Below, piece by piece: positions 28,092-36,851 of a DNA stretch of 64,000 nucleotides. The stretch covers positions 4,817,501-4,881,500 of the forward strand of contig NZ_CP130630.1 in NCBI RefSeq assembly GCF_030551255.1. Direction: 5' to 3'. How positions within the stretch are numbered: the stretch's first letter is position 1; each line of letters opens with the position of its first letter. The stretch is from Streptomyces sp. NL15-2K (GTDB lineage Bacteria > Actinomycetota > Actinomycetes > Streptomycetales > Streptomycetaceae). The position numbers and the translations under genes were made by a program. The notes under the pieces were generated by a model. The model saw only the letters and a list, made by a program, of their open reading frames with translations, had not been told where the DNA came from and made no database searches.

Positions 28092-28451
28092 GTGCCCACC
28101 TACCAGTACCAGTGCACCGCGTGCGGCGAGGGCCTCGAGGCGGTGCAGAAGTTCACCGACGACGCCCTCACGGAGTGCCCCAGCTGCTCCGGCCGCCTGA
28201 AGAAGGTGTTCTCCGCGGTCGGCATTGTCTTCAAGGGCTCGGGCTTCTACCGCAACGACAGCCGTAGCTCCTCGTCGAGCAGCTCGCCGTCGTCGTCCGG
28301 GAAGTCGTCGACGTCCTCGTCGTCGTCTTCGTCCTCCGAGTCTTCGTCGTCTTCGTCGTCTTCTTCATCTTCTTCTTCGTCGGGGTCCTCGTCGTCGGAC
28401 TCGAAGCCGTCGAGCACGGGTACCTCGTCCAGCAGCAGCTCCGCCGCGTAG
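28092..28451 (+). CDS. FmdB-type zinc ribbon protein with long poly-serine tail
   Basis: A 119-residue protein. The N-terminal zinc ribbon has two Cys-x2-Cys pairs (CTACGEG and CPSCSG) as in the FmdB regulatory family. From about residue 58 the chain is almost pure serine (SSSSSSSPSSSGKSSTSSSS style), broken by Gly, Glu, Lys and Asp. GTG 28092 is chosen because GGAGGAAG lies right before it. Role unknown; the ribbon may bind nucleic acid or protein. The tail is encoded by TCG/TCT/TCC runs with lower GC than neighbours and is prone to length change. Confidence 0.87.
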   Translation: MPTYQYQCTACGEGLEAVQKFTDDALTECPSCSGRLKKVFSAVGIVFKGSGFYRNDSRSSSSSSSPSSSGKSSTSSSSSSSSESSSSSSSSSSSSSSGSSSSDSKPSSTGTSSSSSSAA

Positions 28452-28493
28452 GCGACGTCTCACCGGTTCTCGGCTGCGGATAATGTGCTGGGC

Positions 28494-29327
28494 ATGGCGA
28501 ACGCAGAGATCGGCGTAATCGGCGGCTCCGGCTTCTACTCGTTCCTCGACGACGTGACCGAGATCCAGGTGGAGACCCCCTACGGGCCTCCCAGCGACTC
28601 CCTCTTCCTCGGCGAGGTCGCCGGCCGACGGGTCGCCTTCCTGCCCCGGCACGGACGCGGCCACCATCTGCCGCCGCACCGGATCAACTACCGGGCCAAT
28701 CTGTGGGCGCTGCGCTCGGTCGGCGTGCGTCAGGTCCTCGGCCCCTGCGCGGTGGGCGGTCTGCGCCCCGAGTACGGGCCGGGCACGCTGCTCGTGCCGG
28801 ACCAGCTGGTCGACCGTACGAAGTCCCGGGCCGGGACGTACTTCGACGGGCTGCCGCTGCCGGACGGCACGGTGCCGAACGTCGTGCACGTGTCCCTGGC
28901 CGACCCCTACTGCTCGGCCGGACGGGCGGCGGCCTTGAAGGCGGCCCGCGGGCGGGACTGGGAGGCGGTGGACGGCGGCACGCTGGTCGTGATCGAGGGG
29001 CCGCGCTTCTCGACCCGTGCCGAATCGTTGTGGCACCAGGCGCAGGGGTGGTCCGTGGTGGGCATGACCGGGCACCCCGAGGCGGCCCTGGCCCGGGAGC
29101 TGGAGCTCTGCTATACGTCGATGACCCTGGTCACCGACCTCGACGCCGGCGCCGAGACCGGTGAGGGCGTCTCCCACGACGAGGTACTGCGGGTGTTCGC
29201 GGCCAACGTGGACCGGCTGCGGGGCGTGCTGTTCGACGCGGTGGCGGCGCTGCCGTCGGCGGAGGAGCGGGACTGCCTGTGCACGAACGCGCTGGGCGGG
29301 ATGGACCCGGGGTTCGCGCTGCCGTAG
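28494..29327 (+). CDS. mtnP: S-methyl-5'-thioadenosine phosphorylase
   Basis: A 277-residue purine phosphorylase of the methionine salvage pathway. Motifs: GVIGGSGFYSFL, FLPRHGRGHHLPPHRINYRAN (phosphate/base pocket), GPRFSTRAES and GMTGHPEAALARELELCY. ATG 28494 is preceded at 12 nt by GGATAATGT, which looks like a -10 box, so the transcript may be leaderless. Length and order fit MTAP or the closely related MTIP. Confidence 0.93.
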   Translation: MANAEIGVIGGSGFYSFLDDVTEIQVETPYGPPSDSLFLGEVAGRRVAFLPRHGRGHHLPPHRINYRANLWALRSVGVRQVLGPCAVGGLRPEYGPGTLLVPDQLVDRTKSRAGTYFDGLPLPDGTVPNVVHVSLADPYCSAGRAAALKAARGRDWEAVDGGTLVVIEGPRFSTRAESLWHQAQGWSVVGMTGHPEAALARELELCYTSMTLVTDLDAGAETGEGVSHDEVLRVFAANVDRLRGVLFDAVAALPSAEERDCLCTNALGGMDPGFALP

Positions 29328-29447
29328 CTCGCGGAACTTCCCGTTCGGGTGAGGGAGTTGTCCACAACCGGCCAGTAGCCCACCGGCGTCAGCGGGAATC
29401 GGCGCGAAGCCTCATCGTGGCAATCGCAAGCCGATTCCTCGTCGCAG

Positions 29448-30080
29448 GTGGTGGTCCACGTGTCCTTCGCTCCCTCTCCGAATCCGTCCTCCTATCCGTC
29501 TCCGTCTCCGTCCTCCTATCCGTCCTCCTATCCGTCCTCCCATCGCTCTTCCTCTTCCTCTTCCTCTCCCCTTCCTCCGCGCCCGCTCGGCACGGACGCT
29601 CCCCCGACGTGCGAGGTGCCGCACTTCGCTCCCGTGCGGGTACGCGGCGGGCGGTATCAGCTGCAACGGCTCGTGCGGCACCGAAGGCTGGCCCTGGCGG
29701 CCGGGCTGGCCGTCACCGCCGCCGCGCTCGTGGCGGCGGGGCCGCAGGACGGGGAACGGACGCGCGGTCACCCCGTGGCCAACCCCGTGCGGGAACGGCG
29801 TGCCGTCCAGCTCGTGACGGCGCCGGTGCGGATCGCCGACGGCGCCACGGTCCGGCTGCTGCGGCCGGGCGACCGGGTGGACGTCATCGCCGCCGAGGAG
29901 ACCGCCACGGGCGGTGACGCCCGAGTGGTCGCGCGCGGGGCGCGGGTGACGAAAGTGCCGGAGCCGCTGGACGGTGCCACGGAGAGCGGGGCGCTGGTAG
30001 TGCTCTCGGTGCCGCGCGCCACCGCTGCGCACCTCGCCGGCGCGAGCGCGACGGCACGGCTGGCGGTGACGCTGTGCTGA
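29448..30080 (+). CDS. RcpC/CpaB-like membrane protein with SAF-type domain
   Basis: A 210-residue protein. The N-terminus is a Pro/Ser/Tyr repeat (PSSYPSS units) and a basic stretch, then one membrane helix (LALAAGLAVTAAALVAAG). The extracytoplasmic part, VQLVTAPVRIADGATVRLLRPGDRVDVIAAE and SGALVVLSVPRATAAHLAG, matches the CpaB/RcpC module of Flp pilus assembly. No other pilus genes are nearby, so the role may differ. Start uncertain: GTG 29448 or GTG 29457. Followed 96 bp later by mscL. Confidence 0.75.
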   Translation: MVVHVSFAPSPNPSSYPSPSPSSYPSSYPSSHRSSSSSSSPLPPRPLGTDAPPTCEVPHFAPVRVRGGRYQLQRLVRHRRLALAAGLAVTAAALVAAGPQDGERTRGHPVANPVRERRAVQLVTAPVRIADGATVRLLRPGDRVDVIAAEETATGGDARVVARGARVTKVPEPLDGATESGALVVLSVPRATAAHLAGASATARLAVTLC

Positions 30081-30176
30081 GCCCAGTGCCACCCGAATGG
30101 ACGGGGCTGCCTCACCCTGGCGTAGGTTGCGGAGCTGTTTGTTCCACACCCTGTGCATGCGAGGAGAGTCCCCGAG

Positions 30177-30644
30177 GTGAGCGAGAAGAAGCCGAGCGTC
30201 TGGCAGGGCTTCAAAGCCTTCCTGATGCGCGGGAACGTCGTCGATCTGGCAGTCGCGGTGGTCATCGGCGCTGCCTTCACCAACATCGTCAACTCGGTGG
30301 TGAAGGGGATCATCAACCCGGTCATCGGAGCGATCGGCACCAAGAGCCTCGACAGTTACAGCACGTGCATCAAGGATCCCTGCACGGGTACGGGCGACAC
30401 CGCGACCGGTGTCCAGATCATGTGGGGCTCCGTCCTCGGCGCCACCCTCACCTTCGTGATCACCGCGGCCGTCGTCTACTTCCTGATGGTCCTGCCCATG
30501 TCGAAGTACCTGGCCCGGCAGGAGGCCCGCAGGAAGGCGAAGGAGGGCGCTCAGGAGGTCATCGAGGTGACCGAGCTGGAGGTGCTCAAGGAGATCCGCG
30601 ACGCGCTGGTCGCACAGCGGGGCTCCGGCCACGACGAGCGGTAG
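30177..30644 (+). CDS. mscL: large-conductance mechanosensitive channel MscL
   Basis: A 155-residue pore subunit that opens on membrane tension to release solutes in osmotic downshock. The N-terminal GFKAFLMRGNVVDLAVAVVIG is the family hallmark, followed by AFTNIVNSVVKGIINP, the second helix GATLTFVITAAVVYFLMVLP and a basic C-terminal helix. A loop with two cysteines (CIKDPC) lies between the helices. GTG 30177 is preceded by GAGGAGAG at 30161-30168, spacing about 8 nt. Confidence 0.96.
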   Translation: MSEKKPSVWQGFKAFLMRGNVVDLAVAVVIGAAFTNIVNSVVKGIINPVIGAIGTKSLDSYSTCIKDPCTGTGDTATGVQIMWGSVLGATLTFVITAAVVYFLMVLPMSKYLARQEARRKAKEGAQEVIEVTELEVLKEIRDALVAQRGSGHDER

Positions 30645-30663
30645 CGGCAGCGGCCCGCGGAAC

Positions 30664-30852
30664 TCATAGGTGGTGGGGCGGCTTCTCGTCGAGGAAGCGC
30701 TTGAGATCGGCCGCGCTGTCGGCGCCTGCGCCGGGACGCTCGCCCCACCCGCGGTCCGTGTCGTCCGAGGACTGCTGGTCCAGCGGGTCGTCGAAGACCA
30801 GCGCGGCCTTCGGGTCGCGCGGCTCGGGGGCGGGGTCGGGAGCGGTGCTCAT
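30664..30852 (-). CDS. small acidic protein of unknown function
   Basis: A 62-residue protein beginning MSTAPDPAPEPRDPKAALVF. It is rich in Asp, Glu and Pro, with the terminal DLKRFLDEKPPHHL resembling a short amphipathic helix. No membrane segment or metal motif. It is convergent with mscL (19-bp gap) and divergent from the P1 peptidase gene. I do not recognise a named family; position and codon use suggest a real conserved gene. Confidence 0.65.
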   Translation of the reverse strand: MSTAPDPAPEPRDPKAALVFDDPLDQQSSDDTDRGWGERPGAGADSAADLKRFLDEKPPHHL

Positions 30853-30894
30853 ACGTCCAGGGTACGTTCGCGGCGGCTGCACCAGACTGGGCTC

Positions 30895-31923
30895 ATGACA
30901 GTTGACGCTCTGACGGACGTTTCCGGTGTGCGGGTGGGACATGCGACGCGAACCGGGGACGGTTGGCTCACCGGTACGACAGTCGTGCTGGCCCCGGAGG
31001 GTGGCGCCGTCGCCGCCGTGGACGTACGAGGCGGAGGTCCCGGTACCAAGGAGACCGACGCCCTCGACCCGCGCAACCTGGTGCAGAAGGTCGAGGCGAT
31101 CGTGCTGACCGGCGGCAGCGCGTACGGGCTCGACGCGGCGTCCGGGGTGATGGCCTGGTTGGAGGAGCGGGGGCGCGGAGTGCCCGTGGGGGTGGATCCG
31201 GCGCATGTCGTGCCGGTGGTGCCGGCCGCCTGTGTCTTCGATCTGGGGCGGGGCGGCGACTTCCGGGCGAGACCGGACGCGGCGATGGGGCGGGCGGCGG
31301 TCGAGGCGGCCGCGGCGAGCGAGCCCGGCGAGCCGGTGCGGGAAGGGTGCGTGGGCGCGGGCACGGGCGCGGTGGTCGGGCAGTTGAAGGGCGGGGTCGG
31401 CAGCGCGAGTACCGTCCTCGACTCGGGGATCACGGTGGCCGCGCTGGTGGTGGCCAATGCTGCGGGGTCGGTGTGGGATCCGGAAACGGGCGTCCTGTAC
31501 GGGGAGTTGTTCCAGGGGCGCGTGGAGTACCCGGAGGAGCGCGTCCATGATGCCGCGCGCCGACGCCTTGCCGAGGCCGCGGCGCGGAGCGGCCCTCCCC
31601 CGCTCAACACCACGCTCGCCGTGGTCGCCACCGACGCGGACCTGTCGAAGGCACAGGCCCAGAAGCTGGCCGGCACGGCCCACGACGGCATCGCCCGCGC
31701 CGTCCGCCCGGTGCACCTGCTCCACGACGGGGACACGGTGTTCGCACTGGCGACAGGGACGCGCCCACTCGACGCCGACAACCCGCTCGCGCTGAACGAG
31801 ATCCTCGCGGCGGGCGCGGACCTGGTGACCCGCGCGATCGTACGGGCGGTGCACGCCGCCGAGTCGGTGGAGGGGCCGGGTGGGGTGTGGCCGTCGTGCG
31901 GGGAGTTGTACGGGGGCCGTTGA
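30895..31923 (+). CDS. P1 family peptidase (DmpA/NylC-like Ntn hydrolase)
   Basis: A 342-residue aminopeptidase-like protein. The N-terminal VSGVRVGHATRTGDGWLTGTTVVL and the LTGGSAYGLDAASGVMAWLE block are typical, and the self-cleavage nucleophile lies in PPPLNTTLAVVATDADLSK, giving a Thr at the new N-terminus. GVGSASTVLDSGITVAALVVANAAGSV is also conserved. Probably cytoplasmic, splitting peptides or cyclic amides. ATG 30895 is the first start after the divergent small gene. A very G-rich tract begins at its stop. Confidence 0.93.
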   Translation: MTVDALTDVSGVRVGHATRTGDGWLTGTTVVLAPEGGAVAAVDVRGGGPGTKETDALDPRNLVQKVEAIVLTGGSAYGLDAASGVMAWLEERGRGVPVGVDPAHVVPVVPAACVFDLGRGGDFRARPDAAMGRAAVEAAAASEPGEPVREGCVGAGTGAVVGQLKGGVGSASTVLDSGITVAALVVANAAGSVWDPETGVLYGELFQGRVEYPEERVHDAARRRLAEAAARSGPPPLNTTLAVVATDADLSKAQAQKLAGTAHDGIARAVRPVHLLHDGDTVFALATGTRPLDADNPLALNEILAAGADLVTRAIVRAVHAAESVEGPGGVWPSCGELYGGR

Positions 31924-31924
31924 A

Positions 31925-31998
31925 GGGGGCGGGGCGGGGGCGGGACGGGGGCGGGGGCGGGGCGGGGGCGGGACGGGGGCGGGGGCGGGGGCCCAGGA
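31925..31998 (+). repeat. G-rich tandem repeat with quadruplex potential
   Basis: Runs of four or five G separated by single C or AC fill this stretch. A 22-bp block (31925-31946) recurs exactly at 31953-31974 with a 28-bp period. More than ten G runs in a row on the plus strand could fold as G-quadruplexes or slip in replication. It starts at the stop of the P1 peptidase. Confidence 0.85.
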
Positions 31999-32008
31999 GG
32001 GCCCGGGG

Positions 32009-32028
32009 GGAGGGGGGCGCCCCCCTCC
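32009..32028. terminator. 20-bp perfect GC palindrome
   Basis: GGAGGGGGGCGCCCCCCTCC-type symmetry at 32009-32028, directly after the G-rich tract, with no T run. It could end transcription of the P1 peptidase gene or form a cruciform. The rest of the 31924-32199 gap shows no gene. Confidence 0.5.
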
Positions 32029-32199
32029 GGGGCAAACAACCTCCCCCGCACGGTGATTGTCCTGGTTCTGTCACGTGATGGCGTTCATGGCGAACGGAGG
32101 GAACCCGGCCCGGGGCCGGTCCCCTCTTTCCCTACGCACTGGAGCTTTTCTCCATGCACCGGAATGGATCGCACACATCACACGAACCTGGAGCAGCCC

Positions 32200-33417
32200 G
32201 TGACAAGGCCGGACACAGCAGCGCGGCGCGTACTCGGGGCCTGTGCCGCCCTGATGGTCGGCGCCCTCACCCTCACCGCCTGTGGCGGCAGCGCCAACGC
32301 CAAGAGCGGTGGCAAGAACGGCAAGGAGTCCGTCAAGACGTCGGTCGCGAAGATCGCCATCTCGGCCGAGGACGGGTCGACCGGTGCGTCGATCAACACC
32401 ACCGGCGTGAAGGTCAGCGACGGCAGGCTGACCGACGTGAAGATGACGTTGGCGGGGACGGGGACGGCCGTACCGGGGTCGATGTCCGCGGATGGCGGCA
32501 GTTGGAAGCCGAAGGAGCAGTTGGAGCGCGGGACGAAGTACGAGATATCGGCGACCGCGAAGGACGCCGACGGCCGTACCGCGGCCGCCAACTCCATCTT
32601 CACCACGGTCTCTTCGGCGAACAGCTTCATCGGGACGTACACGCCGGACAACGGCACGACGGTCGGGGTCGGGATGCCGGTGTCGTTCACCTTCGACAAG
32701 GTGATCAGCGACAAGAAGGCCGTGCAGTCGCACATCACGGTGTCGTCGAACAGCGGGCAGAAGGTGGTCGGGCACTGGTTCGGCTCGCAGCGGCTCGACT
32801 TCCGGCCCGAGGAGTACTGGAAGGCCGGCTCCAAGGTCACGATGAAGATCGACCTGGACGGGGTCGAGGGCGCGAACGGCGTCTTCGGAGTGCAGAAGAA
32901 GACCGTCAGCTTCACGATCGGCCGCTCACAGGTCTCCACCGTCGACGTGAACGCGCAGACCATGACGGTCGTGCGGGACGGTAAGACGATCAAGACGGTG
33001 CCGATCTCGGCCGGCAGCGCCCAGAACCCGACGTACAACGGGCAGATGGTCATCTCCGAGAAGTTCACGCAGACGCGGATGAATGGCACGACGGTCGGCT
33101 TCGGCGGCGAGTACGACATCCCGGACGTGCCGCACGCGATGCGACTGACCACGTCGGGGACCTTCATCCACGGCAACTACTGGTACAACAAGGGCAATCC
33201 GCCCTTCGGCCGCCAGGGCACCAGCCACGGCTGTGTCGGGCTCGCGGACGTACAGGGCGCGCGGGGTGCCACGCCCGCCAAGTGGTTCTACGACAACTCG
33301 CTCATCGGGGACGTCGTGACCGTGAAGAACTCCCCCGACAAGACCGTGGCCCCCGACAACGGGCTGAACGGCTGGAACATGGCATGGAGCGAGTGGATCG
33401 CGGGAAGTGCCACCTGA
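32200..33417 (+). CDS. lipoprotein L,D-transpeptidase (Ig-like domains plus YkuD)
   Basis: A 405-residue cell-wall cross-linking enzyme. The signal peptide ends in the lipobox LTLTACGG, so it is anchored outside the membrane by a lipidated Cys. Two immunoglobulin-like domains (from VAKIAISAEDGSTGASI and from FIGTYTPDNGTTVGVGMPVSF) precede the YkuD domain, which ends in the catalytic SHGCVGLADVQGA with His in TFIHGNYWY. GTG 32200 is chosen because GGAG lies 7 nt upstream and the lipobox then has the right distance. Forms 3-3 peptidoglycan links. Confidence 0.95.
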   Translation: MTRPDTAARRVLGACAALMVGALTLTACGGSANAKSGGKNGKESVKTSVAKIAISAEDGSTGASINTTGVKVSDGRLTDVKMTLAGTGTAVPGSMSADGGSWKPKEQLERGTKYEISATAKDADGRTAAANSIFTTVSSANSFIGTYTPDNGTTVGVGMPVSFTFDKVISDKKAVQSHITVSSNSGQKVVGHWFGSQRLDFRPEEYWKAGSKVTMKIDLDGVEGANGVFGVQKKTVSFTIGRSQVSTVDVNAQTMTVVRDGKTIKTVPISAGSAQNPTYNGQMVISEKFTQTRMNGTTVGFGGEYDIPDVPHAMRLTTSGTFIHGNYWYNKGNPPFGRQGTSHGCVGLADVQGARGATPAKWFYDNSLIGDVVTVKNSPDKTVAPDNGLNGWNMAWSEWIAGSAT

Positions 33418-33427
33418 GCACACCACA

Positions 33428-33458
33428 CGCCGGAAGTGGTCTCTGACCGGCGGTTTTT
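33428..33458 (+). terminator. intrinsic terminator after the L,D-transpeptidase
   Basis: CGCCGG at 33428-33433 pairs with CCGGCG at 33447-33452, followed at once by GTTTTT. It lies 11 bp after the transpeptidase stop. One of the few T-tailed terminators in the window. Confidence 0.7.
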
Positions 33459-33603
33459 GACGGATCATCGGGCCGCGTGGGAACTTTCCCCGCGGCCCGG
33501 ACGTTTTCCGGGCGTACGTTTTCTCGGTTCCCGGACATGATGTCCGACCGAGGGGCTACGGTATGCACCCACAAGGTGACATGCAGCAACGCCGGGAGAA
33601 ACC

Positions 33604-34350
33604 TTGAGCGTTCCGTACGAGACAGCAGCGTACGAGCCACCCGAGTCGCCCGAGTCTCCGGAGGAGCACCTCGCGCGGCTCCTCGGCCGCGCCCTGAACT
33701 CCTTCGAGTTGCCCGACGAGACGATACGGCGACTGGACTGCGCGCTGGCGCACGACAGTTCGCTGCACTCCGCGCACCACAGCGCGGGGCTGCATCGCGA
33801 GACGTACCGGCACACCTGGCTGCTCGAGGACGGCTCGGCGCTCACCCTGTGGGAGCTCGTCCACAACACCGCCCCGGGCAGCGTCCCGCAGCACGAGGTG
33901 TACGTGGACGAGGAGGAGTTGCGCATCGCCACCGCGCGGCTGCCCCTGCCGCCGGACGCGCCGGACTTCGAGTTGCCGGTGACGGTGCAGCTGTCGCCGA
34001 TCCCCGCGCCGCGCCCCGCGTACCTGCCGGGCGACTCGGCGGACCACGCGCGCCGGGTGCTGCGCCGGGCGGAGAACCCGGACCGGCCGGGCGGGGAGAC
34101 GGCCGCACTGCTGGCCACGGCGTGGGCGCACCGGATCACGCAGGCCTTCGGGCGCCCCTGCCGGGCGGGCCGTGCGGGGCTGTGCTTCGCGCTCTACGAG
34201 CACGCGTTCCTGCTGCGTGACGGCGAGGAGGTCTCCCTCTGGGAGGTAGAGCACACGGTGACGCCCGACGGACGGCACATGTGCGAGGTGTATGGGAGCG
34301 AGGACGCGGCCAGGGACGCGATGGAGCGGCGGGCGGCGCAGTTCTCCTGA
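33604..34350 (+). CDS. DUF6227-type Streptomyces protein
   Basis: A 248-residue soluble protein of unknown function. It starts at TTG 33604 with GGGAGAA before it. Two related halves can be seen: GLHRETYRHTWLLEDGSALTLWELVHN near the N-terminus and LCFALYEHAFLLRDGEEVSLWEVEHTVTPDG near the C-terminus, suggesting an internal duplication of a beta-rich module. The opening PPESPESPEEHLARLLGRALNSFELPDE is distinctive. I assign the family from memory of Streptomyces proteomes; function is unknown. Confidence 0.75.
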   Translation: MSVPYETAAYEPPESPESPEEHLARLLGRALNSFELPDETIRRLDCALAHDSSLHSAHHSAGLHRETYRHTWLLEDGSALTLWELVHNTAPGSVPQHEVYVDEEELRIATARLPLPPDAPDFELPVTVQLSPIPAPRPAYLPGDSADHARRVLRRAENPDRPGGETAALLATAWAHRITQAFGRPCRAGRAGLCFALYEHAFLLRDGEEVSLWEVEHTVTPDGRHMCEVYGSEDAARDAMERRAAQFS

Positions 34351-34413
34351 GAGGGGCCCTGAGCGGGCGCGTGCGGTGGGCTCGGGGCGCGTTCCGCGGG
34401 GCGCGGGGACGGC

Positions 34414-34668
34414 TCAGCGGTCGGCGCTGAGCTGTCGTACCAGACCCGCGAACGCGTCCTTCTCCGCCGGGGTCAGTTCGACGGACTCGCGCGGGGGGCC
34501 GGTCTGCCGCTGGTGCGGAAGCGTGGGCAGGGTGTGGGCGGCCCGCCACAGGGCCGCCTCGCCGCGGCCGTGGCGCAGCATGAGGATCAGGCCGATCGTC
34601 CAGGCGACGGTCACCAGGACGAGGAAGGTCATACCCAGCAGTTGGTAGACGGAGACGTGCGCAGGCAT
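34414..34668 (-). CDS. small single-pass membrane protein
   Basis: An 84-residue protein. One hydrophobic helix (LLGMTFLVLVTVAWTIGLILML) lies near the N-terminus; the remainder is charged and ends in ELTPAEKDAFAGLVRQLSADR, a likely amphipathic helix. No known family is evident. It is convergent with the DUF6227-type gene and followed on its 5' side by a strong hairpin at 34685-34714. Confidence 0.65.
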   Translation of the reverse strand: MPAHVSVYQLLGMTFLVLVTVAWTIGLILMLRHGRGEAALWRAAHTLPTLPHQRQTGPPRESVELTPAEKDAFAGLVRQLSADR

Positions 34669-34684
34669 GCGCCCCAGTAGACAC

Positions 34685-34714
34685 CACGGTCCGGGACTTG
34701 AGTCCCGGACCGTG
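34685..34714. terminator. strong hairpin downstream of fruA
   Basis: 13-bp perfect arms (core CGGTCCGGGAC/GTCCCGGACCG) with TTGA loop. It lies between the fruA stop and the start side of the small membrane protein gene and probably ends the fructose operon. Confidence 0.8.
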
Positions 34715-34721
34715 ACGTATC

Positions 34722-34759
34722 TCGCAGGTCAGCCTCCGCGTCGCAGGTCAGCCTCCGCG
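34722..34759. repeat. 19-bp tandem duplication in the fruA 3' region
   Basis: Two adjacent exact copies of TCGCAGGTCAGCCTCCGCG (34722-34740, 34741-34759) between the terminator hairpin and the fruA stop codon. Confidence 0.85.
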
Positions 34760-34781
34760 TCTACGCGCGGCTCCCAGGTGC

Positions 34782-36851
34782 CTAAGCGGCGACCGGCTGC
34801 TTCCGCTCGGCCGGTGCCGCGGCCGTGCCCTCCGCCGCCTCCGGGGCAGCGGCTCCGGGTGCCGGCTTGCGCATGCTCTTCAGGACGACGACCAGCGCCG
34901 TGGTGACGCACACGCCCACCGCGATGGCGATCAGGTAGAGGAACGGGTTGCCGATCAGCGGGACCACGAAGATGCCGCCGTGCGGGGCGCGCAGGGTGGC
35001 GTCGAAGGCCATCGACAGGGCGCCGGTGATGGCGCCGCCCACCATCGAGGACGGGATGACGCGCAGCGGGTCGGCGGCGGCGAACGGGATCGCGCCCTCC
35101 GAGATGAAGGAGGCACCCAGGACCCAGGCGGCCTTGCCGTTCTCGCGCTCGGTCTGGGTGAAGAGCTTGCCGCGGACCGTCGTGGCCAGCGCCATCGCGA
35201 GCGGCGGGACCATGCCGGCCGCCATCACGGCCGCCATGATCTTCATGGCGGAGTCGCTGGGGCTGGCGACCGCGATACCGGCGGTGGCGAAGGTGTACGC
35301 GACCTTGTTGACCGGGCCGCCGAGGTCGAAGCACATCATCAGGCCGAGCAGGGCGCCGAGCAGGATGGCGTTGCTGCCGGACAGGCCGTTCAGCCAGTCG
35401 GTCATGCCCTTCTGCGCCTCGGCGATGGGCTTGCCGATCACGACGAACATCAGGAAGCCGACGATCGCCGAGGAGATCAGCGGGATCACCACCACCGGCA
35501 TGATGCCGCGCAGCGCCGCCGGGATGTTGACCTTCTGGATCGCCATCACCACGCCACCGGCGATCAGACCGGCCGCGAGGCCGCCGAGGAAGCCGGCGTT
35601 GATGTTGAACGCGATCATGCCGCCGACGAAGCCGGGGACGATACCGGGCCGGTCCGCCATGCCGTACGCGATGTAGCCGGCCAGGACCGGAACCAGGAAC
35701 CCGAAGGCCACGCCGCCGATCTGGAAGAGCAGGGCCGCCCAGCTGTCGGCCTGGGTCCACAGGAAGTGGTCCATCACCGACGGCGCCTTGTCGACCTTCC
35801 AGCCGCCGATCGCGAAGCCGAGGGCGATGAGCAGGCCGCCCGCCGCGACGAAGGGGACCATGTAGCTGACGCCGGACATCAGCCACTTGCGCAGCTTGGT
35901 TCCGTAGCCCTCGCCGGAGTCGCCGGCGCGTTCGACGGGCGTCGTGCCCGGGGATCCGACGGTGACCTCGCCGCGGGACGCCTTCCCCCGGACCTCGGTG
36001 ATCAGCTCGGCGGGCCGGTTGATGCCGGCCTTCACGCCGACGTCGACGGTGGGCTTGCCGGCGAAGCGGTCCTTGTCGCGTACGGGCACGTCGTGGGCGA
36101 AGATCACGCCGTCCGCGGCGGCGATGACGGCCGGGTCGAGCCGGGTGAAGCCGGCCGAGCCCTGGGTCTCGACGACGAGTTCGACGCCCGCCTCACGGCC
36201 GGCGTTCTCCAGCGACTCGGCCGCCATGTAGGTGTGGGCGATGCCGGTGGGGCAGGAGGTGACGGCGACGATGCGGAAGGGGACCTCATCGCGCTCTTCG
36301 CGCTCCTCGGAGGCCCCGCCCTCGTCGGTACCCGCTGCGGCGTCGGCGGAGGCCGCCGCCGACGCCGCAGCGGAGTCTTGGGAACCGGCCGTCTCCTCGG
36401 CCGTCGGCGCCTCGTCCCCGCGGATCAGCGCCGCCGCGGCCGCCGCGTCGCCCGCCGACCGCAGCGCGTCGGTGAACTCAACGTTCATCAGCTGCCGGGC
36501 CAGCGACGACAGGATGGTCAGGTGGGCGTCGTCGGCGCCGGCGGGCGCGGCGATCAGGAAGATCAGGTCGGCGGGGCCGTCCGCGGCACCGAAGTCGATC
36601 CCGGCGGCGCTGCGCCCGAAGGCGAGCGTCGGCTCGGTGACGTGCTCGCTGCGGCAGTGCGGGATGCCTATGCCGCCGTCGAGGCCGGTCGGCATCTGTG
36701 CCTCGCGGGCGGCCACGTCGGCGAGGAAGCCCTCCAGGTCGGTCACCCGGCCCAGGGCGACCATGCGCTCGGCGAGGGCACGCGCCGCCGCTTGCTTGGT
36801 GTCGGCGGACAGGTCGAGATCGACCAGGTCCGCGGTGATCATGTCGCTCAT
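34782..36851 (-). CDS. fruA: PTS fructose transporter, EIIA-EIIB-EIIC fusion
   Basis: A 689-residue fructose permease that phosphorylates sugar during import. EIIA is N-terminal with phospho-His65 in GGIGIPHCRSE; an Ala/Glu/Asp-rich linker (about 145-190) leads to EIIB with phospho-Cys200 in VTSCPTGIAHTYMAAE; EIIC starts near residue 300 (MSGVSYMVPFVAAGGLLIAL) and has about nine helices. AAGGAG precedes ATG 36851. Last gene of the fruR-pfkB-fruA operon; the product fructose-1-phosphate feeds PfkB. A small ORF bridges the pfkB-fruA gap. Confidence 0.96.
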   Translation of the reverse strand: MSDMITADLVDLDLSADTKQAAARALAERMVALGRVTDLEGFLADVAAREAQMPTGLDGGIGIPHCRSEHVTEPTLAFGRSAAGIDFGAADGPADLIFLIAAPAGADDAHLTILSSLARQLMNVEFTDALRSAGDAAAAAALIRGDEAPTAEETAGSQDSAAASAAASADAAAGTDEGGASEEREERDEVPFRIVAVTSCPTGIAHTYMAAESLENAGREAGVELVVETQGSAGFTRLDPAVIAAADGVIFAHDVPVRDKDRFAGKPTVDVGVKAGINRPAELITEVRGKASRGEVTVGSPGTTPVERAGDSGEGYGTKLRKWLMSGVSYMVPFVAAGGLLIALGFAIGGWKVDKAPSVMDHFLWTQADSWAALLFQIGGVAFGFLVPVLAGYIAYGMADRPGIVPGFVGGMIAFNINAGFLGGLAAGLIAGGVVMAIQKVNIPAALRGIMPVVVIPLISSAIVGFLMFVVIGKPIAEAQKGMTDWLNGLSGSNAILLGALLGLMMCFDLGGPVNKVAYTFATAGIAVASPSDSAMKIMAAVMAAGMVPPLAMALATTVRGKLFTQTERENGKAAWVLGASFISEGAIPFAAADPLRVIPSSMVGGAITGALSMAFDATLRAPHGGIFVVPLIGNPFLYLIAIAVGVCVTTALVVVLKSMRKPAPGAAAPEAAEGTAAAPAERKQPVAA

